This document shows positions 44,627 to 54,449 of a DNA stretch of 64,000 nt, piece after piece. Under the pieces are notes generated by a model. The model made no database searches and was not told the origin of the DNA. It was given only the letters and a program-made list of their open reading frames with translations. Source of the DNA: Fictibacillus enclensis (GTDB lineage: Bacteria; Bacillota; Bacilli; Bacillales; Fictibacillaceae); NCBI RefSeq assembly GCF_001457035.1, contig NZ_KQ758617.1, positions 1,054,001 through 1,118,000 on the forward strand, given 5' to 3'. The position numbers were made by a program, and so were the translations under genes. Positions within the stretch are counted from its first letter, which is position 1. The number at the start of each line of letters is the position of its first letter.

Positions 44627-45630
44627 GAATTGCGATCGATGCAATGGGCGGAGACAACGCTCCTGTAGCTCAAGTGAAGGGAGCATTAAAGGCACTCTCT
44701 GCATTTGAGGATTTGAACATTGTTTTAATTGGGGATGAAAATAAAATCTCACCCTATCTGACTTCTTCAGATAGGGTGGAGGTCATGCATACCGAGGAGA
44801 AAATTGGAAGCGATGAAGAGCCGGTTCGTGCCGTGCGAAAGAAAAAGAATGCTTCCATGGTTCTCGCCGCCAAAGAAGTGAAGGAGGGGCGGGCAGATGC
44901 CTGCATTTCAGCGGGAAATACGGGGGCGCTTATGGCATCCGGTCTGTTCAATGTCGGCAGGATCAGTGGAATTGACCGCCCGGCACTGTCTCCGACATTG
45001 CCCACCATGGATGGCAAAGGGTTTTTGCTCCTGGATGTTGGCGCCAATATGGACGCTAAGCCGGAGCATCTGCTTCAATATGCCATTATGGGCAGCACCT
45101 ATGCGGAGCAGGTCCGCGGAATCAAACATCCAAAAGTGGGACTTTTGAACGTAGGCACAGAGGATGAAAAAGGAAATGCCTTAAGTAAGGCTGCTTTTTC
45201 CCTCCTGAAGGACGCGCCCGTTCATTTTATCGGAAATGTGGAAGCGCGAGATCTGCTGAACGGAGCAGCGGATGTGGTGGTGTGTGACGGCTTTTCAGGA
45301 AATGTCGTCCTCAAAACGATCGAAGGCACGGCATTGATGATGTTTTCCATGCTCAAGCAGGAACTGACGGCCACAACGGTCAGCAAACTGGCAGCGGGTC
45401 TCTTGAAGCCAAGGCTGAAAGGTCTGAAAAGCAAACTTGATTATTCGGAGTATGGCGGCGCGGGACTGTTTGGTCTTGCTGCTCCTGTCGTGAAAGCACA
45501 CGGATCATCCGATGAGAACGCCATTTTTAATGCCGTCAGGCAAACACGAACCATGGTGGAGAAAAAGGTCGTTTCCATCATCGCCGAAAAAATGAAAGAA
45601 GTAGAAAACGAGAAAAAGGGGGAAGAATAA
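44623..45630 (+). CDS. plsX: Phosphate acyltransferase PlsX
   Basis: 335 residues; converts acyl-ACP to acyl-phosphate, the donor for PlsY, at the membrane surface. [14 protein letters not shown] opens the protein, [13 protein letters not shown] and [16 protein letters not shown] follow. The operon fapR-plsX-fabD-fabG is the B. subtilis arrangement. Overlaps of four bases with fapR and one base with fabD point to coupled translation. Confidence 0.97.
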   Translation: MRIAIDAMGGDNAPVAQVKGALKALSAFEDLNIVLIGDENKISPYLTSSDRVEVMHTEEKIGSDEEPVRAVRKKKNASMVLAAKEVKEGRADACISAGNTGALMASGLFNVGRISGIDRPALSPTLPTMDGKGFLLLDVGANMDAKPEHLLQYAIMGSTYAEQVRGIKHPKVGLLNVGTEDEKGNALSKAAFSLLKDAPVHFIGNVEARDLLNGAADVVVCDGFSGNVVLKTIEGTALMMFSMLKQELTATTVSKLAAGLLKPRLKGLKSKLDYSEYGGAGLFGLAAPVVKAHGSSDENAIFNAVRQTRTMVEKKVVSIIAEKMKEVENEKKGEE

Positions 45631-46568
45631 TGAGTAAAATTGCTTTTTTATTCCCTGGCCAGGGATCCCAAAGTGTGGGAATGGCACAGGAACTGGCACA
45701 AAATTTCGAGGAAGCCCGAACTATTTTTGAATCAGCGGACAACAGGCTCGGCTTTTCCCTCTCTTCTGTGATCTTTGAAGGACCTGAAGAGGACTTGAAA
45801 CGTACGGAAAATACGCAGCCTGCATTGCTTACAGCAAGCACAGCTGTGCTTGCTGTATTAAAAAAGCAAGGCATCCAGGCAGATTACACTGCGGGCCACA
45901 GCCTGGGTGAGTATTCGGCATTAGTTGCAGCGGGAAGTCTGTCCTTCGAGGATGCTGTGTATGCAGTAAGACAGCGGGGGCTTTTTATGGAAGAAGCCGT
46001 ACCCGCCGGTGTTGGCGCCATGTCTGCAGTACTGGGAATGAAACAGGCTGATTTAGAGGATATTACGCAAAAAGTATCTCAAAATGGCCATGCGGTTCAA
46101 GTGGCGAATTTAAACTGCCCAGGTCAGATTGTGATTTCTGGAACGGCACAAGGAGTAGCAGATGCCGCCAGTCTTGCCAAGGAAAATGGAGCCAAGGTCA
46201 TTCCACTGCAAGTAAGCGGTCCGTTCCATTCATCGCTGATGGAACCTGCTGCTCAAAAAATGGAGAAAGTGCTTGATACGATCGAGATTCGCAATGCTGA
46301 AGTTCCGGTCATTGCCAACGTTTCTGCCAAGCCTGTAGAAGAAGCATCGGTCATTAAAGAAAACTTGGTAAAACAAATATACTCTCCTGTCCGCTGGGAA
46401 GAAACAGTGAATGAATTGATGGCGCTCGGAGTGGATACATTCATTGAAATCGGGCCGGGAAAAGTTCTTTCAGGGCTTGTGAAAAAGGTCAACCGCAGGG
46501 CAACAACCATCGCGATCAGTGACGAAGCAAGTATGAATGCCGCAATTGAAAAGCTGAAGGGGGAGTAA
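45630..46568 (+). CDS. fabD: Malonyl-CoA:ACP transacylase
   Basis: 312 residues; loads malonate onto acyl carrier protein. [11 protein letters not shown] is near the N-terminus; the nucleophile serine is in [10 protein letters not shown] (about 90) and the catalytic histidine in [10 protein letters not shown] (about 200). The ATG shares one base with the plsX stop. fabG starts four bases after its stop. Confidence 0.97.
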   Translation: MSKIAFLFPGQGSQSVGMAQELAQNFEEARTIFESADNRLGFSLSSVIFEGPEEDLKRTENTQPALLTASTAVLAVLKKQGIQADYTAGHSLGEYSALVAAGSLSFEDAVYAVRQRGLFMEEAVPAGVGAMSAVLGMKQADLEDITQKVSQNGHAVQVANLNCPGQIVISGTAQGVADAASLAKENGAKVIPLQVSGPFHSSLMEPAAQKMEKVLDTIEIRNAEVPVIANVSAKPVEEASVIKENLVKQIYSPVRWEETVNELMALGVDTFIEIGPGKVLSGLVKKVNRRATTIAISDEASMNAAIEKLKGE

Positions 46569-46572
46569 CTCC

Positions 46573-47313
46573 ATGCTAAACGGAAAAACAGTTCTGGTTA
46601 CAGGTGCATCAAGAGGAATCGGAAGAGCCATCGCACTTGAATTGGCGAAAAACGGAGCAAAAGTCGCTGTCAATTATGCCGGCAATGAAGCGAAGGCAAA
46701 AGAAGTCGTGGAAGAAATTATCGCCATGGGGCAGGAAGCCATTGCTGTTCAGGCGAATGTTGCTGACAGTGAATCCGTAACCGGAATGGTCAAACGGGTT
46801 ATCGAAGAGTTTGGTTCACTTGATATTCTAGTTAACAATGCAGGGATTACCAAGGATAATCTGCTCATGCGCATGAAGGAGGAAGAATGGGATTCTGTGC
46901 TCAATACGAACTTAAAAGGTGTGTTTTTGTGCACAAAAGCGGTCACCCGCCAGATGATGAAGCAGAGAAAAGGAAGAATCATTAACATTTCATCCATTGT
47001 TGGTGTTTCAGGAAATCCTGGACAGGCCAACTATGTTGCAGCCAAAGCTGGTGTGATCGGACTGACAAAAACGACGGCAAAGGAACTGGCGAGCCGCAAC
47101 ATTACGGTCAATGCCATTGCACCAGGTTTCATTGATACGGAAATGACTGAAGTGCTTGAGGAAAATGTTAAAGGTGAAATGCTGAAAGCTATTCCGCTAG
47201 CGCGTTTTGGCAGCACAGATGATATTGCTTCGCTTGTGACGTTTTTAGCAGGCGACAGCAGTTCTTATATTACCGGACAGACCATCAACGTGGACGGCGG
47301 AATGGTAATGTAA
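46573..47313 (+). CDS. fabG: 3-oxoacyl-ACP reductase
   Basis: 246 residues, NADPH-dependent short-chain dehydrogenase of fatty acid elongation. The cofactor loop [19 protein letters not shown], and the catalytic Ser-Tyr-Lys set (Ser in NISSIVG, YVAAKAG) are in place. The C-terminus [12 protein letters not shown] is typical. It is followed after 69 bases by acpP. Confidence 0.97.
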   Translation: MLNGKTVLVTGASRGIGRAIALELAKNGAKVAVNYAGNEAKAKEVVEEIIAMGQEAIAVQANVADSESVTGMVKRVIEEFGSLDILVNNAGITKDNLLMRMKEEEWDSVLNTNLKGVFLCTKAVTRQMMKQRKGRIINISSIVGVSGNPGQANYVAAKAGVIGLTKTTAKELASRNITVNAIAPGFIDTEMTEVLEENVKGEMLKAIPLARFGSTDDIASLVTFLAGDSSSYITGQTINVDGGMVM

Positions 47314-47382
47314 CTGAACCGCTTATTCTATCTAGTTTTTTTTTCTTAAATGGTATATAGTATTGAAAGGAGGTGAATACAC

Positions 47383-47619
47383 ATGGCAGACGTAATTGAA
47401 AGAGTTTCGAAGATTATCGTAGATCGTCTTGGTGTAGACGCTGCAGAGGTTAAGCCTGAGGCTTCTTTTAAAGAAGATCTTGGTGCGGATTCCTTGGATG
47501 TTGTTGAACTAGTAATGGAACTAGAGGACGAATTTGATTTGGAAATTTCTGACGAAGATGCTGAAAAAATTACAACGGTTGGAGACGTTGTTAATTACAT
47601 AAACAGCAACAACAACTAA
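47383..47619 (+). CDS. acpP: Acyl carrier protein
   Basis: 78 residues, acidic. The phosphopantetheine attachment serine is Ser37 in [13 protein letters not shown]. It carries growing acyl chains for fatty acid synthesis. GGAGGTG lies ten bases before the ATG. The 69-base gap after fabG has an AT-rich stretch with TGGTATATAG that may act as an additional promoter, which would fit the high ACP levels in cells. Confidence 0.97.
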   Translation: MADVIERVSKIIVDRLGVDAAEVKPEASFKEDLGADSLDVVELVMELEDEFDLEISDEDAEKITTVGDVVNYINSNNN

Positions 47620-47628
47620 TCATGTTTT

Positions 47629-47660
47629 AAAAAGTCCCGTAACGACTCGTGCGGGACTTT
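47629..47660 (+). terminator. Possible terminator after acpP
   Basis: AAAGTCCCG pairs with CGGGACTTT, but the T tail is short, so partial read-through to rnc is likely. Confidence 0.6.
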
Positions 47661-47715
47661 AACCTATTCGCAGACAATGAGCAGGTACCCTCTAAGTGTT
47701 ATGCAGGAGGCAATG

Positions 47716-48501
47716 ATGAAAGGTTCAAAGAAACAAACGCCAAACAATAAAAAAGGTTCACGACAACGGTTTAAACACCCGTCGAGAAAATTAATGGACG
47801 AAAAAGTACGAAAACAAAAGGTAGCTCCTTTGCAGGAACGAATTAATCTTTTTTTTGACAATGAAAAACTGCTGGTACAGGCATTTACACATTCATCATA
47901 TGTGAATGAGCATCGGGGACGTCCGTATGAAGACAACGAACGGCTTGAGTTTCTAGGGGACGCCGTGCTGGAATTAACCATTTCTCAGTTTCTTTACTCC
48001 AAATTTTCCACCATGAGTGAAGGTGAACTGACAAAACTGAGAGCAGCAATCGTATGCGAGCCTTCTCTTGTTATTTTGGCCAATGAGCTTCATTTTGGGG
48101 ATTATGTGCAGCTCGGCAAGGGTGAGGAAAATACAGGCGGGCGTACAAGGCCTGCACTGCTCGCTGATGTCTTTGAAGCCTTTATTGGTGCACTGTATCT
48201 GGATAAAGGACTCGAAGCCGTCAGGGAATTTTTGGAAATTCACGTATTTCCCCGAATCAATGAAGGTGCTTTTTCTCATGTGATGGATTTTAAGAGCCAG
48301 CTTCAGGAGTATGTACAGCGGGAAGGCCTTGGTACGATCGATTATAAGATCATTCAGGAAAAAGGGCCGGCGCATAACCGTGAATTTGTTTCAGAGGTCA
48401 AGCTGAACGAAGACCCTTTTGGCGTAGGCTATGGCCGCTCAAAAAAGGAAGCGGAGCAGCATGCTGCACAGGAAGCGCTGGAGAAAATAATGAAACATTA
48501 A
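47716..48501 (+). CDS. rnc: Ribonuclease III
   Basis: About 261 residues; cleaves double-stranded RNA in rRNA maturation and mRNA turnover. A basic N-terminal tail ([16 protein letters not shown]) precedes the RNase III domain with [14 protein letters not shown] (catalytic acidic residues) and [15 protein letters not shown]-terminal dsRNA-binding domain starts near residue 190. The ATG at 47716 is chosen for spacing from AGGAGG (47705-47710); ATG codons at 47713 and 47701 are alternatives. Confidence 0.95.
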   Translation: MKGSKKQTPNNKKGSRQRFKHPSRKLMDEKVRKQKVAPLQERINLFFDNEKLLVQAFTHSSYVNEHRGRPYEDNERLEFLGDAVLELTISQFLYSKFSTMSEGELTKLRAAIVCEPSLVILANELHFGDYVQLGKGEENTGGRTRPALLADVFEAFIGALYLDKGLEAVREFLEIHVFPRINEGAFSHVMDFKSQLQEYVQREGLGTIDYKIIQEKGPAHNREFVSEVKLNEDPFGVGYGRSKKEAEQHAAQEALEKIMKH

Positions 48502-48528
48502 AAAACACCCTGCATGAGGGTGTTTTTT
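48501..48528. terminator. Bidirectional terminator between rnc and the DUF1128 gene
   Basis: AAAACACCCT - GCATG-type loop - AGGGTGTTTT with A run and T run, able to stop transcription from either side. Confidence 0.88.
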
Positions 48529-48541
48529 CATTATGTAGTCA

Positions 48542-48766
48542 TTATTTCTTTTTCAGTGAACCAAGCTCGGACACAATGCCTTCCATATCACGAACACTAA
48601 AACCGGGCATTTTCATGACCATTTCATAGAGATCTTTAATGTCTTCATATTGGTCAACGGTGTAATCGTCACCCTGAATCAAGCCGGAATTTACGAGCTG
48701 CAGCTTTCTTTTTACGGCTTCAATCATGAACTCTATATTTTCCTGGCTGGGAGTGGTTAAATTCAT
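48542..48766 (-). CDS. DUF1128 family protein (YfkK-like), function unknown
   Basis: 74 residues on the minus strand. MNLTTPSQENIEFMIEAVKRKL and YEDIKDLYEMVMK resemble the small DUF1128 proteins of Bacillaceae. It is helical and acidic, with no signal peptide or membrane segment. The second of two adjacent ATG codons fits the spacing from AAAGGGTG better. In B. subtilis the homologue is elsewhere, so its place between rnc and smc is a local difference. Confidence 0.8.
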   Translation of the reverse strand: MNLTTPSQENIEFMIEAVKRKLQLVNSGLIQGDDYTVDQYEDIKDLYEMVMKMPGFSVRDMEGIVSELGSLKKK

Positions 48767-48834
48767 CATAGCACCCTTTCTTTCCTCTTTCTTGTTAATT
48801 GTAGCATAAATGAATCTATTTGTATGTTGATCTA

Positions 48835-48843
48835 TGGTAAAAT
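48835..48843 (+). promoter_or_regulatory. Candidate extended -10 promoter of smc
   Basis: TGGTAAAAT, an extended -10, 32 bases before smc; no good -35 was found. Confidence 0.38.
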
Positions 48844-48875
48844 AAATTAGTTAAGAATACATAAGGGGGATTAAG

Positions 48876-51800
48876 ATGTTCCTCAAACGATTAGATGTTG
48901 TAGGTTTTAAGTCTTTTGCGGATCGAATCAATATTGAATTTGTGCCGGGAGTGACGGCGGTGGTTGGCCCGAACGGCAGCGGGAAAAGCAATATTTCAGA
49001 TGCTGTCCGCTGGGTGCTCGGGGAGCAGTCGGCCAAATCACTTCGCGGATCGAAAATGGAAGATATCATCTTTGCGGGAAGCGACAACCGAAAGCCGCTC
49101 AATGTGGCTGAGGTGACCCTCACGCTGGACAATGAGGATCAGCACCTTCCGCTTGAATATAATGAAATCAGTGTAACCCGAAGAGTTTACCGTTCAGGTG
49201 ACAGTGAATACCTGCTGAATAAACAGCAATGCCGGCTGAAGGACATTGTGGATTTGTTTATGGATTCGGGACTCGGCCGTGAAGCATATTCCATTATCGG
49301 CCAGGGGAAAATTGAAGAAATTTTAAGCAGCAAGGCAGAGGACCGGCGGAAGATTTTTGAAGAAGCGGCCGGTGTTTTGAAATATAAAACACGAAAACAA
49401 AAAGCAGAAGCCAAGCTGTATGAAACACAAGAGAACCTGAATCGCGTTGAAGACATTATTTATGAATTGGAAGGACAGGTTGAGCCGCTCGAGATCCAGG
49501 CTTCCATTGCCAAGGATTTTCTGGAGAAGAAAGAGGAACTCGAGCAAATTGAAGTCGCATTAACGGTGTATGAGATTGAAGAACTGCACGGGAAATGGGA
49601 AAAACAGTCCCAACTTGTGGATGAGCTGAAAACAAAGGATTCTGCACTTGCGGCCAAGGTGAAAAATGAAGAGGCATCGCTTGAACGCATGCGTTCGGAT
49701 ATCCAGGCGCTTGACGAATCGATCGACGAGCTGCAGCAGTCTTTGCTGGTGGCGAGCGAGGAACTGGAAAAGCTCGAAGGAAAACGTGAGGTTTTAAAGG
49801 AAAGAAAGAAAAACTATCATCAGAATAAAGAATCCCTTAAACAGCAGATTCAGAACCTCAAGAAAAAAAAGGAGGAGCTGGAGCATGCTTCAGCGGAAGG
49901 GGAACGTTTATTCGGCGAGCAAAAGAAAGAACTCCGAACACTTAGGAATCAGCTTAAAGAAGAAGAAAGCCGGTTGTCTGTTATGGAGCTGGATCTTGAA
50001 GCTGAGATCGAACGGCTGAAAAGTGAATACTTTGAGGCTCTGAACAGCTCAGCATCGATCAAAAATGAGATGCGGTATTTAACAGACCAGAAGAGTCAGC
50101 AGCAGTTTAAATCCACCCGTCTGGACAAAGAACATGAAGGTTATATTGAACAGCGGGAAAACGTCCACACGGAAAAGCTTGCGCTGCTTGAACAGGTCAA
50201 AGCGGCCGAGACAAAAATATCGGGCCACCTCGAGCAGTATGCCAAACTGAAAAAACAACTCGAACAAAAAGAAAATGAAAATGAGGAAAAACAAAATAAA
50301 CTGTATCAAGCGTATCAGTTTATTCAGCAGTTCAAATCGAAAAAAGAATGGCTTGAATCCATGCAGGACGAATACCAGGGCTTTATGCAGGGCGTAAAAG
50401 AGGTGCTAAAGGCCAAAAGCAACCTTACCGGCATTGAAGGAGCGGTTGCTGAATTAATCAGTGTACCGGCCGAAGTGGAAACCGCTATTGAAACGGCGCT
50501 CGGCGGGTCCATGCAGCACATCGTGACACAGAGTGAAAAGGATGCCGTCGCCGCCATTTCATTCCTGAAGAAGAAAAGGTATGGGCGGGCAACCTTTTTG
50601 CCGATGTCTGTGATCAAAGGACGGTATATTCAGCCTTCTGATCTCAGTCTTGCTGCGTCCCACCCCGCTTTTGTTGGTGTGGCGAGCCAATTGGTGGCTG
50701 CCGATTCCAGCTATGAAAAAATTATCGCCAACCTTTTGGGGAACATTGTGATTGCCAAAACAATAGAAGGCGCCAATGAAATCGCGAAAATCTTTAGGTA
50801 CAAGTATCGTATTGTCACGCTCGAAGGAGATGTCGTAAGTGCCGGCGGCTCGATGACAGGAGGAAGTGTTAAACAAAAGAACTCCTCACTTCTGGGACGG
50901 CAGCGTGAACTGGACCAGGTGACCGAAAAGATGGAAAAGATGGAACACCAGACGGCTTTTGCCGAGGCCCAGGTGAAAGATTCCAAAGCGGCGATTCTCC
51001 AATTGCGTGAACAGCTGGATGCGTTCAGGCAGGAGGGGGAAAACAGCCGCCTGGAAGAACAATCGCTCAAAAGCAAATTGCGGGAAATTGAGATAGAAGA
51101 GAAAAATCTGAATGACAGGCTATCTCTTTATGACCGCGAAAAAAATAGCTATCATACGGAGCAAAATTCCATTGCTGAACGAATTACCGAGCTTGAAGCC
51201 TCCCTTGAAGACAACAAGATAGAGGCTGAAATGCTCGAGCAGAAAATCGAGGAGCTTACGATTCGCAAAAAAGATCAGCAAACATCCAAGGAAGAAATTC
51301 AGCAGTCTGCCACCGCAATAAAAATCAAAATTGCCGAAAAGGAGCAGCAGACCGCCAATCAGCAGGAAAAGCTGGTCCGACTCCGGTCGGAATTAAAGGA
51401 TGTAACGGCCCAGCTTGAGGAAACCGATCAGGACTTCTGGATGCTTGAGGAAGAAATGAACAGTAATTCATCCGGTGAAGAAGTACTGGACGGGCATATT
51501 GCGTCCAAACGGCAGGATAAAAACGCGGTTCTCCATTTGATCTCACAGCGCAGGCAGGAGAGGCTTGAACTTTACCAGAAGTCGGAGGACCGTGACAGGG
51601 AGCTTAAAGAATCGAAACGAATTCTTAAACAGCTCAATGATGCACTCCGCACCGAAGAAGTAAGCATAAACCGGCTGGATGTTGAACTTGATAACCGCCT
51701 CACCCATTTGCGCGAAGAATATGAACTGTCATTTGAAGGCGCCAAGGAAAAGTTTGCGCTTTCCATAGAAGCAGACGAAGCAAGGAAAAAAGTAAAATTG

Positions 51801-52442
51801 ATCAAATTGGCCATTGAAGAACTGGGACTGGTCAACCTGGGAGCCATTGAAGAATATGAACGTGTGTCCCAGCGGTTCAATTTCCTTACCGAACAAAAAC
51901 AGGATTTGGTGGAAGCGAAGGAAACCCTACATGGGGTCATTGATGAAATGGACATCGAAATGAAAAAAAGATTTGAAGAAACGTTTACCGGCATACGCTC
52001 TCATTTTGGACAGATTTTCAAGGAGCTGTTCGGGGGAGGCAGAGCCGATCTCTCTCTAACCAATCCGGAAAACCTGCTGACAACAGGAGTGGACATTCTA
52101 GCCCAGCCTCCAGGAAAAAAACTGCAGCATCTTGCGTTGTTGTCTGGAGGAGAGCGGGCGCTGACAGCGATCGCCCTGCTGTTTGCCATCCTGAAAGTGC
52201 GCCCCGTCCCTTTTTGCATTCTTGACGAGGTAGAGGCTGCACTTGATGATGCCAACGTTGGCCGGTATGCCAGCTATTTAAGAACATTCAGCAAAGGGAC
52301 GCAATTTATCGTGGTAACCCACAGAAAGGGTACGATGGAAGAAGCAGATGTTCTGTACGGTGTGACCATGCAGGAATCTGGTGTATCCAAGCTGGTTTCT
52401 GTGAAACTTGAGGAATCAAAGGAACTTGTCGGTGCAAACTGA
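48876..52442 (+). CDS. smc: SMC chromosome condensation ATPase
   Basis: 1188 residues; with ScpA and ScpB it organises and helps segregate the chromosome. The Walker A GPNGSGKSNISDA is near residue 32. Two long coiled coils (about 170-500 and 680-1020) flank a hinge domain (about 510-670, ending GGSMTGGS). The C-terminal head has the signature LSGGERALTAIALLFA and Walker B FCILDEVEAALDDANV. Full length, no interruption. ftsY follows after 25 bases, so the two are likely co-transcribed. Confidence 0.98.
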   Translation: MFLKRLDVVGFKSFADRINIEFVPGVTAVVGPNGSGKSNISDAVRWVLGEQSAKSLRGSKMEDIIFAGSDNRKPLNVAEVTLTLDNEDQHLPLEYNEISVTRRVYRSGDSEYLLNKQQCRLKDIVDLFMDSGLGREAYSIIGQGKIEEILSSKAEDRRKIFEEAAGVLKYKTRKQKAEAKLYETQENLNRVEDIIYELEGQVEPLEIQASIAKDFLEKKEELEQIEVALTVYEIEELHGKWEKQSQLVDELKTKDSALAAKVKNEEASLERMRSDIQALDESIDELQQSLLVASEELEKLEGKREVLKERKKNYHQNKESLKQQIQNLKKKKEELEHASAEGERLFGEQKKELRTLRNQLKEEESRLSVMELDLEAEIERLKSEYFEALNSSASIKNEMRYLTDQKSQQQFKSTRLDKEHEGYIEQRENVHTEKLALLEQVKAAETKISGHLEQYAKLKKQLEQKENENEEKQNKLYQAYQFIQQFKSKKEWLESMQDEYQGFMQGVKEVLKAKSNLTGIEGAVAELISVPAEVETAIETALGGSMQHIVTQSEKDAVAAISFLKKKRYGRATFLPMSVIKGRYIQPSDLSLAASHPAFVGVASQLVAADSSYEKIIANLLGNIVIAKTIEGANEIAKIFRYKYRIVTLEGDVVSAGGSMTGGSVKQKNSSLLGRQRELDQVTEKMEKMEHQTAFAEAQVKDSKAAILQLREQLDAFRQEGENSRLEEQSLKSKLREIEIEEKNLNDRLSLYDREKNSYHTEQNSIAERITELEASLEDNKIEAEMLEQKIEELTIRKKDQQTSKEEIQQSATAIKIKIAEKEQQTANQQEKLVRLRSELKDVTAQLEETDQDFWMLEEEMNSNSSGEEVLDGHIASKRQDKNAVLHLISQRRQERLELYQKSEDRDRELKESKRILKQLNDALRTEEVSINRLDVELDNRLTHLREEYELSFEGAKEKFALSIEADEARKKVKLIKLAIEELGLVNLGAIEEYERVSQRFNFLTEQKQDLVEAKETLHGVIDEMDIEMKKRFEETFTGIRSHFGQIFKELFGGGRADLSLTNPENLLTTGVDILAQPPGKKLQHLALLSGGERALTAIALLFAILKVRPVPFCILDEVEAALDDANVGRYASYLRTFSKGTQFIVVTHRKGTMEEADVLYGVTMQESGVSKLVSVKLEESKELVGAN

Positions 52443-52467
52443 CAAATAGAGAACATAGGAGGAAAGC

Positions 52468-53457
52468 ATGAGCTTTTTAAAACGATTAAAAGAAAAATTT
52501 ACGACACAATCCGATTCGGTATCCGAAAAATTCAAAAGCGGTCTGGAAAAAACAAGAACTTCATTTTCAACACGAGTCAATGACCTGGTGAAACGCTACA
52601 GAAAAGTAGATGAGGAATTTTTTGAAGAACTGGAGGAAATTTTGATTTCTGCTGATGTTGGTGTTCATACGGTCATGGAACTCATAGATCAGCTCAAAGA
52701 TGTTTCCAGAACAAGAAACATCCAAAATACGGAGGATTTAAAATCGGCGATTTCCGAGACGCTCGCCGGTATGCTGCACAAAGGTGATCAGGAGGGTAAA
52801 CTGAATCTGCAAACCGAAGGGATGTCCGTCATCCTGTTTGTCGGTGTTAATGGTGTCGGAAAAACGACCACCATCGGAAAGCTCGCCCACCAGTTGAAGC
52901 AGGAGGGGAAATCGGTTCTGCTTGCAGCGGGAGATACGTTTAGGGCAGGAGCGATCGAGCAGCTAGAGGTCTGGGGGCAGCGTGCTGGTGTAGATGTAAT
53001 CAAGCACCAGGAAGGTTCTGATCCTGCAGCGGTGATCTATGACAGTTTAAAGGCAGCAAAATCGAGAAATGCCGACGTTCTTCTCTGCGATACGGCAGGG
53101 AGGCTCCAAAATAAAGTAAACCTGATGAACGAACTTGAAAAAGTAAAACGCGTCATCGAACGTGAAGTGCCGGGAGCACCACATGAAGTCTTGCTTGTTG
53201 TGGATGCAACCACCGGACAAAATGCCATGAACCAGGCGAAAACGTTCAGCCAGTCGACTAATGTGACAGGGCTTGTCCTAACCAAGCTGGACGGCACGGC
53301 GAAGGGTGGAATTGTTCTGGGCATCCGGAATGAACTGGATATTCCTGTGAAATTTGTCGGCTTGGGAGAAAAAATTGATGATCTGCAGGTGTTTGATCCC
53401 GATCAATTTGTTTACGGCTTGTTTTCCGGCCTGGAGGATGAAGAAAAAGCGGAGTAA
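52468..53457 (+). CDS. ftsY: Signal recognition particle receptor FtsY
   Basis: 329 residues, the SRP receptor GTPase. An N domain (about 30-110) and G domain carry VGVNGVGKTTTIGKLA (P-loop), the DTFRAGAIEQLEVW insertion, DTAGRL, TKLDGTAKGG and GLGEKIDDLQ. The acidic A domain of E. coli is absent, as usual in Bacillota; a short basic N-terminus may bind membrane. Its stop codon is part of a terminator hairpin. Confidence 0.97.
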   Translation: MSFLKRLKEKFTTQSDSVSEKFKSGLEKTRTSFSTRVNDLVKRYRKVDEEFFEELEEILISADVGVHTVMELIDQLKDVSRTRNIQNTEDLKSAISETLAGMLHKGDQEGKLNLQTEGMSVILFVGVNGVGKTTTIGKLAHQLKQEGKSVLLAAGDTFRAGAIEQLEVWGQRAGVDVIKHQEGSDPAAVIYDSLKAAKSRNADVLLCDTAGRLQNKVNLMNELEKVKRVIEREVPGAPHEVLLVVDATTGQNAMNQAKTFSQSTNVTGLVLTKLDGTAKGGIVLGIRNELDIPVKFVGLGEKIDDLQVFDPDQFVYGLFSGLEDEEKAE

Positions 53458-53470
53458 TTCCGCTCTTTTT
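53448..53470 (+). terminator. Terminator overlapping the ftsY stop
   Basis: AGCGGA - GTAAT - TCCGCT followed by CTTTTT. The stem is only six pairs but GC rich. Confidence 0.65.
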
Positions 53471-53524
53471 GTGTGCAAAATGTCCAAAACGAACGAAGTA
53501 AACCACTTTGTTATGGGTTAATCA

Positions 53525-54033
53525 CAGCTTTTCGTAGTGATCCAGCTTCGGCGCCCAGGGACTCGATCATTTCGGTCTTTGTCAGAAAACAAAAAGCGTT
53601 TTATGTCAAAGCCCTCCAATGCTTTTCGTCCCTGAACAGGGCACCTCAGCTTTTCGTAGTGATCCAGCTTCGGCGCCCAGGGACTCGATCATTTCGGTCT
53701 TTGTCAGAAAACAAAAAGCGTTTTATGTCAAAGCCCTCCAATGCTTTTCGTCCCTTAACAGGGCACCTCAGCTTTTCGTAGTGATCCAGCTTCGGCGCCC
53801 AGGAACTCGATCATTTCGGTCTTTGTCAGAAAACAAAAAGCGTTTTATGCCAATGCCCTCCAATGCTTTTCGTCCCTGAACGGGCACCTCAGCTTTTCGT
53901 AGTGATCCAGCTTCGGGGACCAGAGACTCTGTCGTTTCACCTTACCACCCCAACACAAAGAGCGTGTTGCTGTGTTAAAGTTCCAACGCCTTTCGTCTCT
54001 AAACGGTCCCTTCAGCTTTTCTTTGCTATCAAG
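53525..54033 (+). repeat. Tandem array of ~122-bp intergenic repeats
   Basis: Units start at 53525, 53647, 53769 and 53890, with a partial fifth start at 54013 (periods 122, 122, 121, 123). Units 1 and 2 differ at one base by eye; unit 3 has a few changes and a one-base loss; unit 4 is clearly diverged over its second half. Each of units 1-3 has a core flanked by TGATC and GATCA around CAGCTTCGGCGCCCAGG, and pairs AAAAAGC/GCTTTT and CCCTG/CAGGG. The unit length is not a multiple of three and open frames inside rotate, so it is non-coding. In B. subtilis the gene ylqB is remembered to lie in this gap. The core resembles, from memory, GC-rich repeats scattered in other Bacillaceae genomes. Confidence 0.95.
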
Positions 54034-54041
54034 AAAAAAAC

Positions 54042-54073
54042 TTGACATTGGGCAATGACCAGTGTACTATAAT
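54042..54073 (+). promoter_or_regulatory. Promoter of ylxM-ffh
   Basis: TTGACA at 54042-54047; TACTAT lies 17 bases on (54065-54070) and TATAAT at 54068-54073. One of these overlapping boxes is the -10. It is directly downstream of the repeat array. Confidence 0.7.
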
Positions 54074-54111
54074 TTAACGTAAAGGCTTTTCACTTAACAA
54101 GGGGTGTTGAA

Positions 54112-54435
54112 ATGCTGGATAAGACAACGAGAATTAATTATTTGTTTGATTTTTATCAGTCATTGCTGACCCCGAAGCAAAAGAATTACATGGCTCTTTA
54201 TTATCTGGATGACTTTTCTCTTGGAGAAATCGCTGAACAATATAATGTAAGCCGCCAGGCCGTTTATGATAATATTAAACGGACAGAGGCGATGCTTGAA
54301 GAGTACGAGGAAAAGCTCGGTTTATTTGCGAAATTTCAGGAACGCGATCAGTTACTTTCCAGATTAAAAGAACTGCTCGGAAATTCGTCTGATAAAGTTC
54401 TTGAGATCATTGATCGCCTTGAAAACATGGAATAG
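54112..54435 (+). CDS. ylxM: YlxM family DNA-binding protein
   Basis: 107 residues with a sigma-factor region 4-like helix-turn-helix (about 20-65: [39 protein letters not shown]). YlxM homologues are always found just upstream of ffh, and in Streptococcus one has been reported to affect SRP GTPase activity; the role in Bacillus is not established. It starts 39 bases after the predicted -10 and ends 14 bases before ffh. Confidence 0.93.
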   Translation: MLDKTTRINYLFDFYQSLLTPKQKNYMALYYLDDFSLGEIAEQYNVSRQAVYDNIKRTEAMLEEYEEKLGLFAKFQERDQLLSRLKELLGNSSDKVLEIIDRLENME

Positions 54436-54449
54436 GAGGCGACAATACT

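Noticed and set aside
53473-53879. Open frames of 86-102 codons inside the ftsY-ylxM repeats
   Set aside because: They repeat the same peptide in shifting frames because the unit length is not a multiple of three, have no ribosome binding site, and match no known family by eye.
53525-54033. Possible CRISPR array
   Set aside because: The whole 122-bp unit repeats without unique spacers, and no cas genes are near.
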